Shown here in pieces: positions 17,797 through 25,621 of a DNA stretch of 64,000 nt. The DNA lies in assembly GCA_963829235.1 (NCBI GenBank), contig CAWHIF010000003.1, positions 372,001-436,000 of the forward strand, given 5' to 3'. The notes below the pieces were generated by a model. It ran no database searches. It was given only the letters and a program-made list of their open reading frames with translations, and was not told the origin of the DNA. Source of the DNA: Bog-756 sp963829235. GTDB taxonomy: Bacteria; Actinomycetota; Acidimicrobiia; Acidimicrobiales; RAAP-2. Numbering within the stretch: the stretch's first letter is position 1; each line of letters starts with the position of its first letter. The position numbers were made by a program, and so were the translations under genes.

Positions 17797-18399
17797 ATGC
17801 GATCAGACATCAGACCGGGCACTACCTTCCCCGATTACGCCCTGCCGGATCATACGAACACGGTGCGCAAGCTCAGTGACCTGCAAGGGGACAACCCGAT
17901 GATCGTGACACTGGCCCGGGGCAACTACTGCCCGAAGGAGCACCAACAGCACCTCGAGCTCGCGGCGAACTATTCGAAGGTCTCCGTCGCATACACCGAA
18001 ATCGTCACCATCTCGACGGACGACCATCACGGGTCACAGGAGTTCCGTGGTTCGGTTGGTGCCCAATGGCCCTTCCTTTCCGACCCTGCTCGGACCGTTC
18101 AGAAGGACCTTCAAATCCAGGAGTACACCGACCCCGAGCACGACCCCATGATTCCTCACACGTTGGTGCTCAAACCGGGCCTGGTGATACACAGCATCTA
18201 CAACGGGTACTGGTTCTGGGGACGTCCGTCGTTCTACGACCTCTGGCACGATCTGTGCGCTGCCTCCAGCGAGATTCGCCCCGACTGGGACCTGAGCAAG
18301 CCGGGGCTGCGCGAGGCTTGGGATGCAGGCGATTACTCGAACTTTCACGGATGGAACAAGCGGTCTCCTCAGTCGGCACCATCGTCGTATGGGTCCTAG
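17797..18399 (+). CDS. AhpC/TSA-like redoxin family protein
   Basis: This 200-residue thioredoxin-fold protein begins IRPGTTFPDYALPDHTNTVRKLSDLQGDNPMIVTLARGNYCPKEHQQH, the peroxiredoxin N-terminal layout with a single peroxidatic-type Cys in the NYCPKE loop. A second Cys (HDLCAASSE) is far downstream. LVIHSIYNGYWFWGRPS is characteristic of a branch of atypical redoxins. The ATG at 17797 follows GAAGG. It is probably a cytoplasmic thiol peroxidase or a redox-active protein. Confidence 0.82.
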   Translation: MRSDIRPGTTFPDYALPDHTNTVRKLSDLQGDNPMIVTLARGNYCPKEHQQHLELAANYSKVSVAYTEIVTISTDDHHGSQEFRGSVGAQWPFLSDPARTVQKDLQIQEYTDPEHDPMIPHTLVLKPGLVIHSIYNGYWFWGRPSFYDLWHDLCAASSEIRPDWDLSKPGLREAWDAGDYSNFHGWNKRSPQSAPSSYGS

Positions 18400-18401
18400 C
18401 C

Positions 18402-18447
18402 GAGGCCTCGCTGGAGAGTGGACTGAGGCCTAGCTGGAGACTGGATC
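18402..18447 (+). repeat. Imperfect 23-bp direct repeat
   Basis: Two adjacent copies (18402-18424 and 18425-18447) begin GAGGCCTCGCTGGAGA and GAGGCCTAGCTGGAGA. They follow the redoxin gene. No hairpin or function is evident. Confidence 0.7.
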
Positions 18448-18522
18448 CGCCTGCGCCGGTCGGGTGGGGGCGACACCGGAGCTGGTTGGAGGCACGACAA
18501 GCCGGAGCGAAAGGTGGGTGTA

Positions 18523-19476
18523 GTGGTGCGAACGCAGGTGTGCGAGCTACTCGGGATCGAGCAACCGATCGTCCAGGCGCCGATGTCGGCGGTGCCCGAA
18601 TTGGCGGCAGCGGTCTCGAACGCCGGCGCGCTGGGTATGTTGGCGCTGACCTGGTCGACTCCCGCCGGAGACGTGGTCCACGAGACGGCGAAGCTCACAG
18701 ATCGTCCGTTTGGCGGCAATCTGATTCTCAGCTCCGATCAGCACCGCCGCTTGGATGAAGCCCTTGAAGCCGGTCTGCGAATCGTGTCGCTGTTCTGGGG
18801 AGATCCCGCCGGGTACGTCGAGCGGGTCCACGACGCCGGCGGAATCGTTCTGCACACGGTCGGCAGTGCCGAAGAGGCGCGGCGGGCGATCGCCGGCGGG
18901 GTCGATGTGGTCGTGGCGCAGGGTTGGGAGGGTGGCGGGCACGTGCACGGTCAGGTGGCGACGCTCCCGCTGGTGCCTGCCGTGGTGGACGCGGTGGCAC
19001 CCGTTCCGGTGATCGCGGCCGGGGGGATCGGTGACGCCCGCGGTGTGGCCGCCGTCTTCGCGCTGGGCGCTCAAGCGGCGTGGCTGGGTACCCGGTTTCT
19101 GCTCGCCCAGGAGATGCCCATCCATGAGGAGTACCGTCGTCTCGTGATGAACGCGAGCGAGACGGCTGCTGAGTGGTACGCCGACCTGTACGAGGTCGGA
19201 TGGCCGGATGCGCCCCACCGCGCCATCCGCAACTCGACGGCAGAGGCGTGGGAGGCCGCAGGCCGGCCCCCGCTGGGGAGTCGACCGGGAGAGGGCGATG
19301 TCATCGCCCATTTCGCCGACGGCGAACCCATTCTCCGGTACTCGACGGCGGCACCGACGGTCGGCACCACCGGTGATGTCGAAGCGTGCTCGTTATGGGC
19401 CGGCCAGAGCGTTGCGCTTGCCCGGCAACCGCAACCGGCAGCAGAGATCGTGGCCGAGCTCGTATCCCGCTTGTGA
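18523..19476 (+). CDS. Nitronate monooxygenase family flavoprotein
   Basis: This 317-residue TIM-barrel FMN protein has the 2-nitropropane dioxygenase pattern: IEQPIVQAPMSAV at the N-terminus, VVAQGWEGGGHVHGQ (phosphate/FMN loop, with the family His), VIAAGGIGDARGVAAVFALGAQAAWLGTRF. The family oxidises alkyl nitronates, and related members include FabK-like reductases and IpdC, a homologue of which is encoded at 60993. GTG at 18523 is preferred to 18514 because AAGG (18511-18514) overlaps the latter. Confidence 0.88.
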   Translation: MVRTQVCELLGIEQPIVQAPMSAVPELAAAVSNAGALGMLALTWSTPAGDVVHETAKLTDRPFGGNLILSSDQHRRLDEALEAGLRIVSLFWGDPAGYVERVHDAGGIVLHTVGSAEEARRAIAGGVDVVVAQGWEGGGHVHGQVATLPLVPAVVDAVAPVPVIAAGGIGDARGVAAVFALGAQAAWLGTRFLLAQEMPIHEEYRRLVMNASETAAEWYADLYEVGWPDAPHRAIRNSTAEAWEAAGRPPLGSRPGEGDVIAHFADGEPILRYSTAAPTVGTTGDVEACSLWAGQSVALARQPQPAAEIVAELVSRL

Positions 19477-19610
19477 CGGAAGCCGGCGTGCGATGGTGCC
19501 GACGGATGGTCAGAATTGGATCTCATGATGACAAGAGATCCCGCCCGGCATTGTCGGAACTGGGCGGGCCTGCCCGGCAGGGTGAGGCCCGTGTTCGGAA
19601 AGGGGGAGCA

Positions 19611-20222
19611 GTGGGGGCTCAGCCTAAGGCGTTGAAACGGACGTTTTACGAGCGACCAGCCCAGTTGGTTGCCGGGGATCTCATCGGAAAGATCTTCTCG
19701 TATGGGCCGCTGAGCGGTCGCATCGTCGAGGTGGAAGCATACGATGAGAGCGAACCAGCGAGTCGGGGCTACAGAGGACTTCGAAAGGGCAACGCGACGC
19801 TGTTCGGGCCCCCGGGGCGCCTCGAGGTCTACCTTTCATACGGGGTCAACTACCTGGCGAATGCGGTGTGCGAACCGGTTGGTGTCGGATCCGGCGTCCT
19901 CATCCGAGCATTGGAACCGCTTACCGGGATCGAAGTGATGAGGGCCAACCGAGGTCAACCCAAAGACCCAGATCGTCGACTGTGCAGTGGGCCCGGTCGT
20001 CTCTGCAGGGCGTTCGGCCTGAGTCGGGCTGACAACAATACGGATCTTGTTGTCGGGAAGGTCCGCATCCTCGATGATCGGATTGTGCTTCCCTGCGCCA
20101 GAAGCACTCGAATCGGCCTTTCTGCCGGGCAGGATCTGGATTGGCGATTCTATGTTCCGGACAGCCCGAGTGTGTCTGGGCCGCGTGTTCCGACAACTCA
20201 CATGGGAACAACCGCGAATTGA
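19611..20222 (+). CDS. 3-methyladenine DNA glycosylase (AAG/MPG family)
   Basis: This 203-residue protein has the AAG fold signature: TFYERPAQLVAGDLIGKIF, IVEVEAYDESEPASRGYRG (catalytic-Glu region), LFGPPGRLEVYLSYGVNYLANAV, VLIRALEPLTGIEVMRANR and LCSGPGRLCRAFGLSR. It removes alkylated and deaminated purines in base-excision repair. GTG at 19611 follows AAGGGGGAG. It sits directly after the nitronate monooxygenase gene with a 134-bp gap and may share its transcript. Confidence 0.9.
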   Translation: MGAQPKALKRTFYERPAQLVAGDLIGKIFSYGPLSGRIVEVEAYDESEPASRGYRGLRKGNATLFGPPGRLEVYLSYGVNYLANAVCEPVGVGSGVLIRALEPLTGIEVMRANRGQPKDPDRRLCSGPGRLCRAFGLSRADNNTDLVVGKVRILDDRIVLPCARSTRIGLSAGQDLDWRFYVPDSPSVSGPRVPTTHMGTTAN

Positions 20223-20342
20223 TCCGATCTGCTCCCGGCCGGCCATCCCTGACTGCGTGCGGTTCGGCAGCCTGCACCTGACATCAATCGCCGGGCACGG
20301 CTTTCTTTGGCAGATGCAGGCTGACCGAATGCGTTTCGCTGT

Positions 20343-20579
20343 TCACCGCTGGTGCGCGCGCTGCTCCGCCTCGTGGCCGCGGGCCTTGGCCCTTGCCTTT
20401 TCCGCCTCAGCCTCCCTGACCGCTACCTCGCGCTCGGCGGCGGCTTTGTCCTGCTGCGCACGCCCCTCGCGCTTCAGCTGCTCGTCATCGGTGATCGCAC
20501 CGGCAGCCTCCTTTGCCTTACCTTTGATGTCCTCGACTACCCCCTTGGCTCCGGACCGGGGTCCTGAATCGTTCGACAT
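20343..20579 (-). CDS. CsbD-like small stress protein
   Basis: This 78-residue, highly charged protein contains the CsbD core GAKGVVEDIKGKAKEAAGAITDDEQLKREGRAQQDKAAAE followed by an Ala/Glu/Arg-rich helical tail. CsbD-like proteins are general-stress proteins of unknown molecular function. The ATG at 20579 has AAGGAGG 6 nt upstream; a longer frame from 20672 is not needed. Confidence 0.9.
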   Translation of the reverse strand: MSNDSGPRSGAKGVVEDIKGKAKEAAGAITDDEQLKREGRAQQDKAAAEREVAVREAEAEKARAKARGHEAEQRAHQR

Positions 20580-20743
20580 CGGGGGCCTCCTTTCTTCACG
20601 CTTGGATCTGTCAACGAGTTCGAGAGCTCGACTCGCTCTGCATTCGACTCTTCCCCGCAGACAAGACCTCAAACGTCAACCGGATCTGTCCGGCACACCG
20701 AGATTTGGGGATTCGGGCCGGCCTCACTGGGTAGAACGAACCC

Positions 20744-21091
20744 ATGGCACCTGCATCGACGCAAACCCTGCACCCTCGAAGACGAGTCCAAGGTCTTCAC
20801 CACGATGACCGCCAGTGCCTCACCGTCACAATGTCCTTCAAGGGATCTGAGTGCACGCTGATCCTCGACGGCAGCCTTTCCGCTGACTCGGTGATCGCGC
20901 TGGAATCTCAATTCGACCAGCTCGTGAACAGCGAGGTTGACCATGTAGTCCTCGACGTAGACGCTCTCCAAGTACTGGATAACGCCGGGGTCGATGCGCT
21001 GGCCAGGCTAGGTGAGCTGATGGACGGGCGACATGCGACCGTTTCACTCCGCTCAGAGCGGTGGCCTCGAGATGGTTGCTCCCCACCGTGA
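20744..21091 (+). CDS. STAS-domain protein (anti-sigma factor antagonist-like)
   Basis: This 115-residue protein has a STAS fold pattern: CTLILDGSLSADSVIALESQFDQLV, then VDHVVLDVDALQVLDNAGVDALARLGELMDG. The position of the usual phosphoserine in antagonist proteins is taken by the DNAGVDAL loop (Asn in place of Ser), so it may not be phosphorylatable. TAGAAC plus 6 nt precedes the ATG, suggesting a leaderless mRNA; the ATG at 20831 is an alternative start. It could pair with the SpoIIE-type phosphatase at 12531, but this is only inference. Confidence 0.72.
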   Translation: MAPASTQTLHPRRRVQGLHHDDRQCLTVTMSFKGSECTLILDGSLSADSVIALESQFDQLVNSEVDHVVLDVDALQVLDNAGVDALARLGELMDGRHATVSLRSERWPRDGCSPP

Positions 21092-21171
21092 AGAGAGCGG
21101 CAAAGCACCACCCATCGGGCGATGGCCATCGACCACGGATCGTCAACCGGACCGCGCAACTCCCGGCCACG

Positions 21172-21513
21172 AGCCGGGTGCTCGACCGGATCGAGCACTA
21201 CAGCACCTCGTCGGACTGGTTGTCATCCTCTCAGCGCTGGGGGGCATCGCTGCTGGGGCGGTCCGTGGCTTCCCCGAAGCCTGGGTTGCCGGGTTCGAAG
21301 TATCTGTCTCAGCCGTCACGTTGGTTGGCCATGGTCTTCGCCATTCAGCACACCCAAGAACGCCGAGCAGGCTGCCACCCAGCCCAAACTCGATGAGCTG
21401 CTGCGTGCCCTGCCGGGTGGGACGCGTCACTCATGATGCTGGAGGAGGCCCCGAAGGAGGCGCTCCTCGACGTCGAAGAAGTGCAACGTGGCGTCAGATC
21501 GTCCCTGGGATAG
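21172..21513 (+). pseudogene. Low-affinity iron permease-like remnant with several frameshifts
   Basis: Four overlapping frames together spell a low-affinity iron permease-type protein. In order they are VLDRIEHYSTSS, LVGLVVILSALGGIAAGAVRGF..EVSVSAVTLV, MVFAIQHTQERR, AATQPKLDELLRALPG, and MLEEAPKEALLDVEEVQRGV to a stop at 21511-21513. The family has MVFxIQxTQxRD, KLDEL and LEE motifs in this order. No single frame is intact, so at least three indels are present, and this copy is almost certainly inactive. Confidence 0.75.
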
Positions 21514-21676
21514 ATCCACGGCAGCACGAGCCGCCTGACCAGGGCCAGTTCACAGGGATCTGATCGGCCCGAACGCCCCGGCCCTGCGCCCAAGTTCGAA
21601 TTCGACGTTGAGGTGGGAGTGCGCGGACAACGCTCGCACCAAGTCCAATGCCATTGGCACCGACCTTCCGATCGGA

Positions 21677-22294
21677 TCAGCGTGGGTCGGGCGCTCCGGC
21701 GAAGCGGGACAGATCGACGGTGATGTAGATAGCTCGACACCTCGCGACCACCGTGTCACTGGTGCTCAGTTCAGCACTGATGAAGAGCTTGCGGCGTTCT
21801 CGCCCGTCAAGCCGGGCGCGAATCTCCAAGGGCTCGTCAACGGGCACGGCTGCGAGATAACGAACCGTCAACTCGCCGGTAAAGGCCGGTTCCTGCAGTT
21901 TGCCGATAACGAAGCCGGTCACGTCGTCGAATGCAGCGGCCACAATTCCGCCGTGGGCACGACCGGGTGCCCCTTCGAATGCGCGCCGCAACACAAGGTC
22001 GGCAATCACCTCACCGTTATCGAACCGCACCTCGAGTTCGACGCCTGTCGGATTCGACAAACCGCCGACAGCTCGGTCTTCGAACCCGCTCCCGCCCAAG
22101 ATTGACCCCTCCGGACTGCTCCGCATGAGGGCCAGGCGATCACGCGTCGGCGCTTCATCGATCAAGAGCGTGAGCTGGTCCGCAGTCTCCGCTATCGATG
22201 CGAGCGCATCGTCCCCCGGATCATGGGCGGCAAACGCGTGGTTGAGCGCTCGCAGGCTCGCGGCCGCTCCTTCTCGTGCTTGTTCGGTCCTCAT
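21677..22294 (-). CDS. Hotdog-fold thioesterase (PaaI-like)
   Basis: This 205-residue protein has the hotdog active-site helix in GAPGRAHGGIVAAAFDDVTGFVIGKL and the following strands GELTVRYLAAVPVDEPLEIRARLDGRERRKLFISAEL. The Asp in FDD and the HGG turn match acyl-CoA thioesterases of the PaaI/YbgC type. The first about 75 residues form a helical N-terminal extension. A second thioesterase at 23869 shares the core with low overall similarity. Confidence 0.85.
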   Translation of the reverse strand: MRTEQAREGAAASLRALNHAFAAHDPGDDALASIAETADQLTLLIDEAPTRDRLALMRSSPEGSILGGSGFEDRAVGGLSNPTGVELEVRFDNGEVIADLVLRRAFEGAPGRAHGGIVAAAFDDVTGFVIGKLQEPAFTGELTVRYLAAVPVDEPLEIRARLDGRERRKLFISAELSTSDTVVARCRAIYITVDLSRFAGAPDPR

Positions 22295-22627
22295 CTAGGC
22301 AAGTGTAGGGAACCGTCCGGGTGGGAAAGTTCTCGACCGGCGGGTTCATGGGCGCCTGAGGGGACTGCGACTAGCCACAGTGCACGAATGTTGCTTCATG
22401 CGCTCCCGGCGCCGGGTTCCGGTCGCTTCGCTTGATTCAGGTCCAGATGACCCTGGCCCTTGTGGCTGGCGCTCGAATTGCAGAACCATCGACCACATCA
22501 GTGAACTCGCCGGAAGCGGGCGCCGGAAGCGCCACAAAGATCTCCAGAGGTCCGGATGGAACGGACGCCCTCGAAGCCTCTTCCAAAGAGCAGCGCCTGG
22601 CCGGGTGAGGTCGTTCGCCTTCGGGGG
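22295..22627. other. Intergenic stretch, no gene seen
   Basis: This is the divergent space between the thioesterase and the DUF3024 gene. I see only shadow frames with atypical composition. No repeat, RNA or clear promoter stands out. Confidence 0.6.
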
Positions 22628-22969
22628 GTGGCCACCACCGTCCTCCCCGAGCTCGATGTCCAAAAGGTCAAGCAGTGGTGTGAGAGCCGGGTACCGGCCA
22701 GAGTCAGAGATCAAGTCCGCCTCGAGGTCACCATCCGGAGGAAGACCGTCACCATTCTTGAACGCCGACCCACTGGCAAGGGGCGCCCGTTGAATGGTCG
22801 AAGATGCGTAGCGCCCAGATCCGATACGAGGGTGATGGTGACCTGGACGCTCTACTTCGGCGACCGATACGACAAATGGACCCTGTACTTCGATCTCGAT
22901 TCACACCAACCAATCGACGTGATCATCAACGAGCTCGAACAGGATCCCACCTGCCTCTTCTGGGGCTGA
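22628..22969 (+). CDS. DUF3024 family protein
   Basis: This protein of about 113 residues has the DUF3024 layout: VLPELDVQKVKQWCESRVPARVRDQVRLEVTIRRKTVTILERRP, then WTLYFGDRYDKWTLYFDL and the C-terminal EQDPTCLFWG. The family is small, cytoplasmic and of unknown function. The GTG at 22628 is the most likely start because family members begin shortly before LPELD. The frame extends upstream to 22556. Confidence 0.82.
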   Translation: MATTVLPELDVQKVKQWCESRVPARVRDQVRLEVTIRRKTVTILERRPTGKGRPLNGRRCVAPRSDTRVMVTWTLYFGDRYDKWTLYFDLDSHQPIDVIINELEQDPTCLFWG

Positions 22970-23015
22970 TCCAAGGGACGGTCGCTCGCGCCTGCGATCG
23001 CGTCGGCCGAAGTCG

Positions 23016-23405
23016 TTACTCCACCACTCGGCGGGACGTCATCGAGGATTCCGAGCTCGAATCGCATCGAGCCTCTTTGGCATAGCGCTGCGCCAACTGG
23101 CGGGAGAAGCCCCACAGGCGACCAAGTTCCCCGATTGACATGCCTTCCTCAAGGGCGAGAGCGAAGACCACACGCCTTGCTTCGTGCCGTTGTTGCTCAA
23201 GCGCACACAAGGCGTCGTTGACGGCCTGGCGTCCCTTGGAGGGGTCGGCGGTAATGATCGCAGATGCCAGATCACCATTCTTAGAGGCCTTCCGTATGGC
23301 CCGCCGCAGCGAAACCTCAGTCTCCCTGAGCGCCTTTTGCGTCCCAGCCAGGCGATCTGCCAGCTTTTCAATGCTCTCGATTGCGTCTCGTCTCGATATC
23401 GACAC
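23016..23405 (-). CDS. Small HTH-like protein, paralogue copy 1
   Basis: This protein of about 129 residues has an N-terminal helical half (IEKLADRLAGTQKALRETEVSLRRAIRK) and a conserved C-terminal half: GRQAVNDALCALEQQRHEARRVVFALALEEGMSIGELGRLWGFSRQLAQRYAKEA. The segment EGMSIGELGRLWGFSRQLAQR looks like a helix-turn-helix. It shares this architecture with copies at 24709 and 25204. GTG at 23405 is chosen because CATAAT lies 7 nt upstream and the start aligns with copy 3. The family is not one I can name; a DNA-binding regulator is the likeliest role. Confidence 0.75.
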   Translation of the reverse strand: MSISRRDAIESIEKLADRLAGTQKALRETEVSLRRAIRKASKNGDLASAIITADPSKGRQAVNDALCALEQQRHEARRVVFALALEEGMSIGELGRLWGFSRQLAQRYAKEARCDSSSESSMTSRRVVE

Positions 23406-23547
23406 GAGTGGGATTATGACGCTGGCGTCAGAAGAGCTGTGGGATGGTACCCGCAACCCCTATTGTCGTTGGCACCACGTAGGTGACGGATTGCTCAATC
23501 GACCCCCAACGGAGCCGCGCACCGGTTTCTCCCTTTTCGCAGGGGAG

Positions 23548-23800
23548 GGCGCGACCCCTCGAACGGGGCGCCGAGTGCAACCTCTACTTTCGCGTTACGT
23601 AATCGTCGTAAATCCGTTGCCGTTCCTCCTGATTCCTGCGACCCGCAGTGCAGGGGCCGAGAACGGTCACTTCGGCCGTGGTGTTGTCGGTCCGATCGGA
23701 GACAAGCGAGATGTGGAACGTAAACCGACTCAATCGGAGCCACGACAACAGTCGAATGGAATGTCCCGACTCAGTCCGGGAGGCAGTAGCTGAAGTCTCG
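23548..23800 (-). pseudogene. Truncated copy of the C-terminal part of the 25622-26635 surface-protein gene
   Basis: Minus-strand codons here give LSWLRLSRFTFHISLVSDRTDNTTAEVT, clearly related to STWLGLGWYTFHATLVYDRTDNTTAEVT of the gene ending at 25622. DNA similarity runs from about 23548 to 23800, including a shared GCCGTGGTGTTGTCGGT block (23675 and 25812 areas). The frame is disrupted after EVT, and there is no N-terminal part, signal peptide or start. It is a decayed partial duplication. It lies between copy 1 of the HTH-like gene and the second thioesterase. Confidence 0.75.
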
Positions 23801-23868
23801 TTGTGAGGTGATCGCATCAGGGCTGCGACGGGGACATCGTTGAAAGCCGAGACACTGAACAGGACAGA

Positions 23869-24360
23869 TCAAACGATCCGATAAGTCTGCACTGCGTGGG
23901 CTACGACCGTCCCATCTGCGTCGGTGGCTGTTATCTCGGTAAAGATCAACTCCCTGCCCCTCTTCACTGTTCGAGCCTGGCAAAGCAGGTCTGACTTTCT
24001 CGCAGTGCCGACATACTGAACCGATATCGCCACAGTCGAGGCTCGCACGCCCTTGTCAAAGTCATGGTTTGACCAGGCTGCAGCCGCCCCCGCCGTATCG
24101 AGTGCCGCTGCGATCACTCCGCCGTGGTAGACGGTGCCATCATTGGTCAGGTCTTCTCGGAATGGCACTCGAAGCAACACGTCGTCGTGCTCGTAGCGCT
24201 CGAAGACGATAGCCATCCAATTGAGGAACAACGTGTTCGGCATCAGCTCAGCAATGGTGCGGCGACGCCGCTCCTGCTCGTCGTAACTCAAGCCTTCTTC
24301 GTTCACGATGTCTCCGATTGGGAGGGCGAGAGGATCGTCGAGCCGAACACTAGCGGCCAT
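23869..24360 (-). CDS. Hotdog-fold thioesterase (PaaI-like), second
   Basis: This 163-residue protein has the active-site helix NDGTVYHGGVIAAALDTAGAAAAW and downstream strands ASTVAISVQYVGTARKSDLLCQARTVKRGRELIFTEITATDADGTVVAHAVQTYRI, typical of acyl-CoA thioesterases. I start at the ATG at 24360; a TTG-initiated extension to 24396 would add a hydrophobic MLVVVSLLLAPV segment that looks fortuitous. No ribosome-binding site is obvious. Confidence 0.83.
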   Translation of the reverse strand: MAASVRLDDPLALPIGDIVNEEGLSYDEQERRRRTIAELMPNTLFLNWMAIVFERYEHDDVLLRVPFREDLTNDGTVYHGGVIAAALDTAGAAAAWSNHDFDKGVRASTVAISVQYVGTARKSDLLCQARTVKRGRELIFTEITATDADGTVVAHAVQTYRIV

Positions 24361-24708
24361 GACGGGGGCCAAGAGTAAAGACACGACGACCAACAAGTGA
24401 TCAGGGGAAGGTTCCGACGCGCCTAGCCTTGGTGATTGGGATCGCCCACGAATCCGTCATACAACGGGCTGGTCCGATGTGGACTCGGGACGCCCCGAGT
24501 AAGGGTAGGTGTCAAGGACGCCAATCCCAGGGCAACACGGCCAGGGATAGGCGTTTGCAATTGATCGTGTCCCCTCGACGGTCACCCGAGAATCTTCACT
24601 TCTGCCAATTTGCACCTAGGGCACGAGGTCCCAAATCCCTCCGCCGCTGAACGGCTGTTTGGCAACAGGGTCCGCCAAAGCTCGATTCCAGTGAAGTAGC
24701 GTCTGCCC
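24361..24708. other. Intergenic stretch, no gene seen
   Basis: This divergent region lies between the thioesterase and HTH-like copy 2. It contains only the candidate -10 (TAGCGT, 24697-24702) of copy 2. No other structure was recognised. Confidence 0.6.
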
Positions 24709-25058
24709 GTGCCACCCGAGCGAACTGCTGCGCTCAACGCAATCGATGCGGTGATCGGTACCGGACAGCTAACGCGGCAAGCTCTCGGTCGGACCGATTC
24801 TCTCACGCGTCGGCTTCGACGGGGGGTCGAGGATGGACGCCGGTTGTCGAGGCGATGGCCGTCCTTGGAATTGGCGACATGAGGCGCGATCTCAACGACC
24901 AGCTTGACGCCTTGGAAGGCGCACGTCATGAGGCCAGACATGCAATCGTCGACGTAGCCGTCTCTGAAGGAGGGAGTCGGGGCCAAGTGGCCCGTCTGTG
25001 GGGCGTACCCAGGCAACTGGTATCGCGCATCGCAAAGGAAGGTCACCCTGCGACCTGA
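24709..25058 (+). pseudogene. Small HTH-like protein, paralogue copy 2 (frameshifted)
   Basis: The frame from GTG 24709 encodes an N-terminal half like the other copies (TAALNAIDAVIGTGQLTRQALGRTDSLTRRLRRGVEDGR). It is interrupted near 24845. The second half continues in another frame: DMRRDLNDQLDALEGARHEARHAIVDVAVSEGGSRGQVARLWGVPRQLVSRIAKEG. Both halves align in order with copies 1 and 3, so this is one gene with a frameshift. TAGCGT lies 6 nt before the GTG. The total length of 350 nt is not a multiple of three. Confidence 0.72.
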
Positions 25059-25203
25059 GTATCCTCCCTCCTCCATCGTGCTGCTCCACCACTTGCGCGG
25101 TCCGAAATAATCAGGTCCATGAAACTCAAATCTGGTCCTGCACTCGATCCAGTTGACAGCAGTGACTCAGATCTCGTCACTGAGAGCAACCTAGGCTTCA
25201 GCT

Positions 25204-25557
25204 GTGCCGAAGGCTGAGCGCGATCGGGTCATTCGCTCTCTCGAAGCTCTGATCGAAGCAGACGAGGACATTCGCCGGCGAATCCGTGCGAACGAAGTGT
25301 TGCTTCGTCGATCCATCAGAGAACTGAGGAAAGGGTCATCGATTGCCGAGACCATGGAGGCGGCCCATACGGGATTCGGTCGGCAAAGTGTCAACGAAGG
25401 TCTTGATGCACTTACCGCGGCACGCCATGAGCTGCGCTTGGCTGTAACGGCGGCTGGCATCGCCGAAGGAATGTCAATCGGTGACCTTGGTCGGGCATGG
25501 GGAATCTCACGTCAATTGGCGTCACGCTTCGCAAGAGAAGCTCGGGGCGAACTGTGA
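25204..25557 (+). CDS. Small HTH-like protein, paralogue copy 3
   Basis: This 117-residue intact copy reads VIRSLEALIEADEDIRRRIRANEVLLRRSIRELRKG in its N-terminal half. The conserved half has FGRQSVNEGLDALTAARHELRLAVTAAGIAEGMSIGDLGRAWGISRQLASRFAREARG. The candidate HTH is EGMSIGDLGRAWGISRQLASR. TAGGCT (25192-25197) lies exactly 6 nt before the GTG, so the transcript is probably leaderless. It is convergent with the surface-protein operon 25622-27667. Function is unknown; DNA binding is inferred from the HTH-like pattern. Confidence 0.78.
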   Translation: MPKAERDRVIRSLEALIEADEDIRRRIRANEVLLRRSIRELRKGSSIAETMEAAHTGFGRQSVNEGLDALTAARHELRLAVTAAGIAEGMSIGDLGRAWGISRQLASRFAREARGEL

Positions 25558-25621
25558 TATCCGGGGGTGGGCAAGCCCTTTGAATACCTCTCCCTCGTCC
25601 CGGGACGCAGGGCGACGAGTG

